A stretch of 64,000 bases of DNA, from the NCBI RefSeq assembly GCF_000719955.1, contig NZ_JOII01000034.1, positions 20,256 to 84,255 on the forward strand, written 5' to 3'. Position numbers and translations under genes: made by a program. The stretch is from Streptomyces albidoflavus. Its GTDB lineage: Bacteria; Actinomycetota; Actinomycetes; Streptomycetales; Streptomycetaceae. Position 1 is the stretch's first letter; each line of letters begins with the position of its first letter. Below are positions 58,200 through 64,000 of this stretch, in pieces. The notes below the pieces were generated by a model that saw only the letters and a list, made by a program, of their open reading frames with translations, was not told the origin of the DNA and made no database searches.

Positions 58200-59918
58200 A
58201 TGACTCGATCCGAACGCCCCGACCGCCAGGCAGCGGGGAACCGCGCGGCCCAGGGGAACCCCCAGGCCCGCACCGGCCGCCGCCCCGGCCAGGACTCCGG
58301 CGGCAGCCGCCCCGGACGCTCCCGAGGGGGCCGACGGACCGGGCGCCCCACCACCTCCCGCACCCCCGCAGCCCCGCAGGGCGGCGACTTCGCCCTCCCC
58401 GAGACGCGCACCCCGGCCCTGCCGGCCGTCGCCGCCTTCGCCGAGCTGGAGCTGCCCGAGCCGCTGCTCACCGCGCTGGCCGCCGAGGGCATGGCCGAGC
58501 CGTTCCCCATCCAGGCCGCGACGCTCCCCAACTCGCTGGCCGGCCGCGACATCCTCGGCCGGGGCCGCACCGGCTCCGGCAAGACCCTCGCCTTCGGCCT
58601 CGCCCTGCTGGCCCGCACCGCCGGACGCCGCGCCGAGGCCGGGGCACCGCTCGCCCTGGTCCTCGTCCCGACCCGCGAACTGGCCCAGCAGGTCACCGAC
58701 GCCCTCACTCCGTACGCCAAGGCCCTCGGGCTGCGCATGGCCACCGTCGTCGGCGGCCTCTCGCTGAACAAGCAGGCGAGCGCCCTGCGCCGGGGCACCG
58801 AAGTCGTCGTCGCCACGCCGGGGCGGCTCAAGGACCTCCTGGACCGGGGCGACTGCCGCCTCGACCAGGTGGCCGTCAGCGTCCTGGACGAGGCCGACCA
58901 GATGACCGACATGGGGTTCATGCCGCAGGTCACCGCCTTGCTGGACCGCACCGCCCCCGACGGGCAGCGGATGCTCTTCTCCGCCACCCTGGACCGCAAC
59001 ATCGACCGGCTGGTGCGCGGCTACCTCTCCGACCCGGTGGTGCACTCCGTCGACCCCTCGGCGGGCGCCGTCACGACCATGGAGCACCACGTGCTCTACG
59101 TCGCCGACGACACCGACAAGAAGGCGGTCGCCCTGCGCATCGCCGCCCGCGACGGCCGCGTGATCATGTTCGTGGACACCAAGCGCTCCGCCGACCGGTT
59201 CGCCAAGCGGCTCCTCGCCAACGGCGTCCGCGCCTCGGCGCTGCACGGCGGCCGCTCCCAGCCGCAGCGCAACCGCACCCTGGAGCAGTTCAAGAACGGC
59301 CAGGTCACCGCCCTGGTCGCGACCAACGTGGCGGCCCGCGGCATCCACGTCGACGACCTCGACCTGGTCGTCAACGTCGACCCGCCCACCGACCACAAGG
59401 ACTATCTGCACCGCGGCGGCCGTACCGCCCGCGCGGGGGAGTCCGGCAGCGTCGTCACGCTCGTCCTCCCCGAGGAGAAGCGGGAGATGACCCGGCTGAT
59501 GTCGGCGGCCCGCATCACGCCGCAGACCGCCCGGGTCAAGTCGAGCGACGAGGAACTCGCCCGCCTCACCGGCGCCCGCGAGCCCTCCGGCGTGCCCGTC
59601 ACGGTGGAGATCCCGCAGCAGCCCACCCCGCCCAAGGCCAAGTCCGGCGGCCGTTCCCGCCGTGGCCGCTCCGGCGGCGGCCGCCCCTCGGCCACCGCCA
59701 CCGGCCGCACCGCCACCCAGCCCGGCACCGGCGGCCGCACCGCGGCCGGCGCGGGCACGGCCCGGACCGGCGGCGGCGCCCGCACCGGCGGCACCGGCCG
59801 TGGGGGCGCGGGACGCGCGGGCGGCGGCACCGGCCGTGGCGCCGCCCCCGCCCGGGGCACCGGCGGCGGCCCGCGCCGCGCCCGGGGTGGCGGCCGCGGC
59901 TCCGGGGCAGCCGCCTGA
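58200..59918 (+). CDS. DEAD-box RNA helicase with a Gly/Arg-rich tail
   Basis: 572 aa. Arg/Gly-rich N-terminus (about 65 residues), then the helicase core: Q motif region FPIQAATLP, motif I GRTGSGKT, Ia PTRELAQQ, DEAD box VLDEADQM, SAT (FSATLD), and C-terminal ARGIHVDDLDLV and HRGGRTARAG. The last 110 residues are a repeated Gly/Arg/Thr (RGG-like) low-complexity tail that may bind RNA or drive condensation. It follows csp by 94 nt, consistent with a cold-shock role in RNA unwinding. Confidence 0.94.
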   Translation: MTRSERPDRQAAGNRAAQGNPQARTGRRPGQDSGGSRPGRSRGGRRTGRPTTSRTPAAPQGGDFALPETRTPALPAVAAFAELELPEPLLTALAAEGMAEPFPIQAATLPNSLAGRDILGRGRTGSGKTLAFGLALLARTAGRRAEAGAPLALVLVPTRELAQQVTDALTPYAKALGLRMATVVGGLSLNKQASALRRGTEVVVATPGRLKDLLDRGDCRLDQVAVSVLDEADQMTDMGFMPQVTALLDRTAPDGQRMLFSATLDRNIDRLVRGYLSDPVVHSVDPSAGAVTTMEHHVLYVADDTDKKAVALRIAARDGRVIMFVDTKRSADRFAKRLLANGVRASALHGGRSQPQRNRTLEQFKNGQVTALVATNVAARGIHVDDLDLVVNVDPPTDHKDYLHRGGRTARAGESGSVVTLVLPEEKREMTRLMSAARITPQTARVKSSDEELARLTGAREPSGVPVTVEIPQQPTPPKAKSGGRSRRGRSGGGRPSATATGRTATQPGTGGRTAAGAGTARTGGGARTGGTGRGGAGRAGGGTGRGAAPARGTGGGPRRARGGGRGSGAAA

Positions 59919-60022
59919 TGTGAGCGGGGGAGTGACGCCGACGCCGCCCGGGCTCCTGGCCCGGGCGGCGTCGGCGTTCCGCGCCACGGCCCCCGAACCG
60001 GGACACTGTGCCCGCAGGTCCG

Positions 60023-61537
60023 TCACCCCAGCGGCAGGACCCCCTCCAGCCGCCGCCGTACCGCAGGGTCGGTGAGCTGCTCCACCGTCTCCAGCGCCTT
60101 CTCCCGTACCGGCGAACCCTCCGGCTCCGTCGTCAGGAGCAGGCCCAGCGCCTCCTCGGCCCGCGCGCCCGCGCCCCGGCGGACCAGGCCCGCCGCCGCC
60201 TCGGCGGCCGTCGCGGGGTCCTCGTCGGCCAGCCGGGCCGCCAGCGCCTCATGGACCTCCCCGGTGTCCGAGGCCAGGGCGGCCAGCGCGGTCACCGCCC
60301 ACTCCCGGACCCGGGGCCAGGCGTCCGCCGACAGCGCCACCAGGACCGCGACGCCCCGCGCGTCGTCGGCGGGGACCAGACCGAACAGCGCCCGGCCAGC
60401 CGCCTCACGGACCTCCGCCGAGGAATGGCCGGCCGCCTCGTACAGCTCCGGCAGCGCCCCGGGATCGCCGTGATGGCCCAGACCCCGGACCACCGCCGCC
60501 AGCAACTGCGCGTCGACCGCCTCCCGCGCCAACTCCCGCAGCAGCGGCACCACCCGGGGCGTCAGCCGCCCCACGCCGAGCCGCCCCAGCACCTCCACCG
60601 CGAAGAGCGCCTCCGGGGAGTCCGCCGCCTCCCCGAGCCGCGCGGCCGCCGCCGCGTACGTCTCCTCGTCGCCACGTGCGCCCAGCACCCGCACCGGCTC
60701 CCGCCAGTCGTCGTGCCAGGGCTCCCCGCGCCGCAGGGCCCGGGCGCTCAGCTCCTCGTACGAGGGGGTGCGCCCCAGCTCCTCCTCCAGCACCGTGGCG
60801 ACGGCGGCGTGCGAGGTGAACCGCTCCTGGCTCTCGCCCGGGTCCCCGTCGCGCAGGACCACCGCCGCCAGCAGCGTCGTCGACCCGCGCCGCACCTCGC
60901 GGACGACCACCTCCACCTCGCCCGCCGCCTGTGCGCTCTCGCCTGCGCCCTCCAGCTCCTCGCGCAGCCGCTCCGCCAGCCCCACCGACCACCGCAGCGC
61001 CTCCTCCAGCGCCGCCTCCCGGCCTTCCGCCCCGTGCTCCAGCAGCACCCGGACCGTCTCCAGCGACCCCTGCCGCGCCGCCCGTACCAGCGGCGGGTCC
61101 CCCCGCCCGGCCACCGGCTCGGCGCCCGCCTCCAGCAGCGCCGCCGTCGCCCCGGCGTGCCCGCCCTGGGCCGCCCACACCAGCGCGGTGGGCCCCGGCT
61201 CGTCGGCGCCCCCGGGGTCGGCGCCCGCCGCGAGCAGCGCCCGTACCACCGCCGTGCGGCCCCAGCAGGCGGCGCCGCAGAGCGGCAGCTCGCCCTCGGC
61301 CGTACGCCGGTCCGGGTCGGCGCCGGCCGCCAGCAGCAGCCGGACGACGGCCGCGCGCCCGTCGACCGCCGCGCTGTGCAGCGCCGTGCCGCCCCCGCCG
61401 TCGTCGGCCTCGGGGCTCACCCCGGCGCCGAGCAGCGCGGCCACCAGGTCCTCGTCGGCCTCGTACAGCGCCGAGAAGAGTTCCTCGGCGGCGGCGTTCG
61501 CCGGGTCCGTGCCGTGTTCCGCGTGCGTCTCGCCCAT
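60023..61537 (-). CDS. Ankyrin- and HEAT-repeat protein
   Basis: 504 aa. The N-terminal half has about four ankyrin repeats (GTALHSAAVDGRAAVVRLLLAAGAD, split as TALHSAAVDGRAAVVRLLL; TALVWAAQGGHAGATAALLE). The C-terminal half consists of HEAT-like repeats (GALPELYEAAGHSSAEVREA, RVREWAVTALAALAS, DPATAAEAAAGLVRRG). No enzyme domain; likely a protein-interaction scaffold in the cytoplasm. The fusion of both repeat types in one bacterial protein is of some interest. Divergent from chorismate mutase. Confidence 0.85.
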   Translation of the reverse strand: MGETHAEHGTDPANAAAEELFSALYEADEDLVAALLGAGVSPEADDGGGGTALHSAAVDGRAAVVRLLLAAGADPDRRTAEGELPLCGAACWGRTAVVRALLAAGADPGGADEPGPTALVWAAQGGHAGATAALLEAGAEPVAGRGDPPLVRAARQGSLETVRVLLEHGAEGREAALEEALRWSVGLAERLREELEGAGESAQAAGEVEVVVREVRRGSTTLLAAVVLRDGDPGESQERFTSHAAVATVLEEELGRTPSYEELSARALRRGEPWHDDWREPVRVLGARGDEETYAAAAARLGEAADSPEALFAVEVLGRLGVGRLTPRVVPLLRELAREAVDAQLLAAVVRGLGHHGDPGALPELYEAAGHSSAEVREAAGRALFGLVPADDARGVAVLVALSADAWPRVREWAVTALAALASDTGEVHEALAARLADEDPATAAEAAAGLVRRGAGARAEEALGLLLTTEPEGSPVREKALETVEQLTDPAVRRRLEGVLPLG

Positions 61538-61667
61538 AAGGCGACGATCCCCGCAGCGGGCCGGTGTCGCAACGCCAACAGCTGGTCACGGTCGGTACGG
61601 GTGAGGTGCCGTCCCACTCCTCGGGCATCCCTCCGGCGGCGGCGCGGGCCGCGTAGGCTGACCCACC

Positions 61668-62048
61668 ATGACCCCCAGCAACACCGGAACGGGCCGCTCC
61701 GGAGCGGGCGACACGGCTGTCCTCGCCGAACTCCAGCGGCTGCGCGAGAGCATCGACAACATCGACGCCGCCGTCGTGCACATGCTCGCCGAGCGGTTCA
61801 AGTGCACCCAGCAGGTCGGCCACCTCAAGGCCGAGCACCAGCTGCCCCCGGCCGACCCGGACCGCGAGGCCCAGCAGATCGCCCGGCTGCGCGCCCTCGC
61901 CGAGAGCGCCCACCTGGACCCGGCGTTCGCCGAGAAGCTGCTCAATTTCATTGTGGCCGAGGTCATCCGCCACCACGAGCGCATCGCGGACGAGGTGGTG
62001 ACCGGTGAGGGCGCCGGCACCGCCGGGGTGTCGCAGGCGGCCGGCTGA
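61668..62048 (+). CDS. Chorismate mutase (AroQ class)
   Basis: 126-aa all-helical enzyme converting chorismate to prephenate for Phe/Tyr synthesis. RLRESIDNIDAAVVHMLAERF, VGHLKAEHQLPPADPDRE and IVAEVIRHHERI contain the expected Arg/Lys/Glu active-site residues of AroQ proteins. Competes with TrpE for chorismate. ATG 61668 is 130 nt from the divergent ankyrin gene. A terminator follows. Confidence 0.92.
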   Translation: MTPSNTGTGRSGAGDTAVLAELQRLRESIDNIDAAVVHMLAERFKCTQQVGHLKAEHQLPPADPDREAQQIARLRALAESAHLDPAFAEKLLNFIVAEVIRHHERIADEVVTGEGAGTAGVSQAAG

Positions 62049-62073
62049 CCCCGCCCGTACCCCCGGCACAGCG

Positions 62074-62108
62074 GTGAGGCCGGTCCCCGAGCGGGGGACC
62101 GGCCTCAC
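62074..62108. terminator. Bidirectional hairpin terminator
   Basis: Perfect 15-bp inverted repeat, 62074-62088 with 62094-62108, five-nt loop, between the convergent chorismate mutase and CsbD genes. Confidence 0.85.
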
Positions 62109-62129
62109 CTCGTCCGTGCGCCAGGGGCG

Positions 62130-62318
62130 TCAGCGGTCGTCGCGCTTCATGGAGTCACCGACTCCCTTGGCGCGCTCGCGGAGCTGGTCCGCGGCGTCCT
62201 TGGCGTCGCCCTTCGCCTGGTCCGTCTTGCCCTCGGACTCGGCGCGGCGGTCACCGGTGACCTTGCCGACGGCCTCCTTGGCCTTGCCCTTCATCTTGTC
62301 CATCGCGGACTCGCCCAT
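62130..62318 (-). CDS. CsbD-family stress-response protein
   Basis: 62-aa hydrophilic helical protein (MDKMKGKAKEAVGKVTGD, KGDAKDAADQLRERAKG). CsbD-like proteins are general-stress proteins of unknown mechanism; in Streptomyces and Bacillus they are often under stress sigma factors. An internal start at MDKMKGK is possible. Confidence 0.93.
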   Translation of the reverse strand: MGESAMDKMKGKAKEAVGKVTGDRRAESEGKTDQAKGDAKDAADQLRERAKGVGDSMKRDDR

Positions 62319-62479
62319 GGCGGACTTCCTCTCGTCAAGCGGGACATTCCACCTCCAGGGTGCGGTCGCCCGACCCGCACCGCACGGCGGAACGGGCCGC
62401 CCGGGTGCCAGGGGCAGGGGGTGCGGGCCGTGCGGGCGCGGCTCCCGGCCGCCTGCCCGCAGGCCCCTATGCTCGGCCC

Positions 62480-63163
62480 ATGATCCGTGCGGTGGTCCTC
62501 GACGTCGGTGAGTGCCTGGTGGACGAGACCCGCCGGTACGCGGCGTGGGCCGACTGGCTGGGCGTCTCCCCGCACACCTTCTCGGCGGTCCTCGGCGCCG
62601 TCCTCGCCGCCGGGGGCGGCTTCGACGAGGCGTGCGCCGTGCTCCGGCCCGGCTTCGACGCGGCGGCGGAGCGGGCGGCCCGCGTCGAGGCGGGCGTACC
62701 CGAGGACACGTACACCGAGGCCGACCTGTACCCCGACGCCCGGCCCGCGCTCGCGGCGCTCCGGGCCGACGGGCTGGTGGTGGGGGTCGCGGGCAATCTG
62801 ACGGCGCGCGGCGCGGACGTGCTGCGCGGGCTGCTCGCCGAGGAGACGGAGCTGGTCGCGGCCTCGGGGGAGTGGGGCGTGGCCAAGCCCGACCCGGCCT
62901 TCTTCCGGCGGCTGGCCGGGGCGCTGCCCTTCGCGCCGGGGGAGATCCTGCACGTCGGTGACAGGTGGGCGTACGACGTGCGGCCGGCCGCCGAGGCGGG
63001 GCTGCGTACCGCGCTGGTGCGGCGCGGGCCGTGGGCGGTGCTCGACTGGGAGTCCGAGGAGGCCCGCGCGCTGCCCGGCTTCCGGATCGGCGGGCTGCTG
63101 GAGCTCTCCGGGCTGATCCTCAACGCCAACGCCGGGACGGGGAAGGGCGACGGGGAGGCTTGA
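62480..63163 (+). CDS. HAD-superfamily hydrolase
   Basis: 227 aa. The HAD motifs are motif I VVLDVGECLVDET, motif II VAGNLTARG, motif III AKPDPAFF and motif IV LHVGDRWAYDV. In motif I the nucleophile Asp is present but the second acidic position is Glu (DVGE), unlike the usual DxD, so it may be a phosphatase variant or a non-phosphatase HAD. Substrate unknown. ATG 62480. It precedes the operator-containing gap of the next gene. Confidence 0.85.
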   Translation: MIRAVVLDVGECLVDETRRYAAWADWLGVSPHTFSAVLGAVLAAGGGFDEACAVLRPGFDAAAERAARVEAGVPEDTYTEADLYPDARPALAALRADGLVVGVAGNLTARGADVLRGLLAEETELVAASGEWGVAKPDPAFFRRLAGALPFAPGEILHVGDRWAYDVRPAAEAGLRTALVRRGPWAVLDWESEEARALPGFRIGGLLELSGLILNANAGTGKGDGEA

Positions 63164-63185
63164 TCGTCAACCAAGGGTTGACGAT
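63163..63185. promoter_or_regulatory. Palindromic operator 1 upstream of the Clp-N/HTH gene
   Basis: ATCGTCAACC-N3-GGTTGACGAT: perfect 10-bp arms. The core is GTCAAC-N5-GTTGAC, the same as operator 2. It overlaps the TGA of the preceding HAD gene. Confidence 0.8.
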
Positions 63186-63192
63186 TCCAGGA

Positions 63193-63213
63193 GCGTCAAC
63201 TTAAGGTTGACGC
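63193..63213. promoter_or_regulatory. Palindromic operator 2 abutting the start codon
   Basis: GCGTCAAC-N5-GTTGACGC: perfect 8-bp arms with the same core and spacing as operator 1, centres 29 bp apart. It ends exactly at the base before ATG 63214 and contains AAGG, the likely ribosome binding site, so a bound repressor could block translation or transcription start. Confidence 0.8.
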
Positions 63214-63957
63214 ATGACGGAATTCAGCGCACCCTCCCGGTCCGTACGCCTCGACGACCTCATCGACGCCATCAAGAGCAGCCACACCGACCCCCTGGAG
63301 CGCCTCTCCGGAGCCGTCGTCGTCGCCGAACACCTCGGTGACGTCGCCGACCACCTCATCGGCCACTTCGTCGACCAGGCCCGCCGCTCCGGCGCCTCCT
63401 GGACCGAGATCGGCACCGGTCTCGGCGTCACCAAGCAGGCCGCCCAGAAGCGGTTCGTCCCCAAGGGCAGCGGCGACCTCGACCCCAAGGACGGCTTCAG
63501 CCGCTTCACCCCCCGCGCCCGCAACGCCGTCGTCGCCGCCCAGGAAGCCGCCCGCACCGCGGGCCAGCCCCACATCGCCCCCGGCCACCTCGCCCTCGGC
63601 CTCCTCGCCGACCCCGACTCCGTCGCCGCCCACCTCCTGACCGGCCAGGGCATCACCGCCGACGCGCTGCGCACCGCCGTCGCCGAAGGCGAACAGCCGC
63701 CCGCCGACACCCTCCCCGACCTCATCCCCTACGACGCCGCCGCCCGCAAGGCCCTCGAACTCACCTTCCGCGTCGCCCTGCGCCTCGGCCACAACTTCAT
63801 CGGCACCGAACACCTCCTCCTCGCCCTCCTCGAACACGAGAACCTCAGCGGCGGCGGCCCCCTCACCACCCTCGGCGCCGACCCCGAGGCCGCCGAGACC
63901 GAAATCGTCCGCACCATCAGCGCCCTCCTCAACAACCCCACCGACGAACCCGGCTGA
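63214..63957 (+). CDS. Clp N-terminal-domain protein with N-terminal HTH
   Basis: 247 aa. Residues about 15-82 form a helical region ending in a helix-turn-helix-like segment (SWTEIGTGLGVTKQAAQKRF). Residues about 96-240 hold two Clp_N repeats (FTPRARNAVVAAQEAAR, PHIAPGHLALGLL; DAAARKALELTFRVALR, NFIGTEHLLLALL). There is no AAA+ ATPase. The combination suggests a DNA-binding regulator sensing or recruiting proteolysis substrates. Two identical-core dyads immediately upstream suggest autoregulation. The gene is complete; only 43 nt remain after it. Confidence 0.88.
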   Translation: MTEFSAPSRSVRLDDLIDAIKSSHTDPLERLSGAVVVAEHLGDVADHLIGHFVDQARRSGASWTEIGTGLGVTKQAAQKRFVPKGSGDLDPKDGFSRFTPRARNAVVAAQEAARTAGQPHIAPGHLALGLLADPDSVAAHLLTGQGITADALRTAVAEGEQPPADTLPDLIPYDAAARKALELTFRVALRLGHNFIGTEHLLLALLEHENLSGGGPLTTLGADPEAAETEIVRTISALLNNPTDEPG

Positions 63958-64000
63958 CACCCCGGAACCCCCACCCCGCACCACCCCACGCCCCCGGAGG

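Overview
The window is very GC-rich, with near-universal G/C at third codon positions, frequent GTG starts, many 4-nt ATGA/GTGA gene overlaps and families typical of high-GC actinobacteria. Gene content and order (ileS-side traR-lspA-rluD, dnaE, the his cluster with priA, the trpC-trpM-trpB-trpA set, lgt, gltBD) point to a Streptomyces chromosome, in the conserved core rather than an arm. No transposase, integrase, phage gene, CRISPR array, rRNA or tRNA is recognised.

Region 1 (1-11 kb): a DksA/TraR-type zinc-finger protein, signal peptidase II (lspA), an RluD-type pseudouridine synthase, a GNAT acetyltransferase, a CPA1 Na+/H+ antiporter and a dienelactone-hydrolase-like enzyme on the plus strand. 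These are followed on the minus strand by a membrane Ser/Thr kinase, a Tat-exported PhoD phosphatase, a DsbA-like membrane protein and a small membrane protein. Two gene-free stretches (about 4.84-5.06 kb and 11.0-11.64 kb) are packed with one GC-rich repeat family. The second is centred on a 264-bp near-palindrome whose inner arms match over 30/30 bases.

Region 2 (11.7-24 kb): dnaE, a small basic protein, a NYN-domain protein, an ABC exporter pair, a YbaK-type deacylase, a LON-domain protein, a conserved unknown and a large membrane protein with repeated beta-helix-like segments.

Region 3 (24-41 kb) is amino-acid biosynthesis: hisD-hisC-hisB-small membrane ORF-hisH-priA-(ridA remnant)-hisF, then hisI, trpE, a Trp-associated membrane protein, an HGxxPAAW protein, a DUF2752 protein, trpC-trpM-trpB-trpA, a second DsbA-like protein and lgt. 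No trpF is present; PriA is expected to serve both histidine and tryptophan pathways. hisC carries a 55-residue C-terminal extension that contains a 19-bp inverted repeat, and ridA has lost its 5' half at another hairpin.

Region 4 (41.2-49.1 kb) is the least understood part: a tightly overlapping seven-gene minus-strand operon. It has four divergent ADP-ribosylglycohydrolase-family paralogues, a PfkB-family sugar kinase, a class III CoA-transferase and a CitE/HpcH-type lyase. It looks like a catabolic or salvage pathway for an N-glycoside or ADP-ribosylated compound; no substrate can be assigned from sequence.

Region 5 (49.4-64 kb): a VIT/CCC1 metal transporter, gltB-gltD glutamate synthase with GlnR-box-like upstream sites, a GH46 chitosanase homologue with a catalytic Glu-to-Asp change, a cold-shock protein with a structured leader followed by a DEAD-box RNA helicase, an ankyrin/HEAT protein, chorismate mutase, a CsbD protein, a HAD hydrolase, and a Clp-N/HTH protein preceded by two matching dyads.
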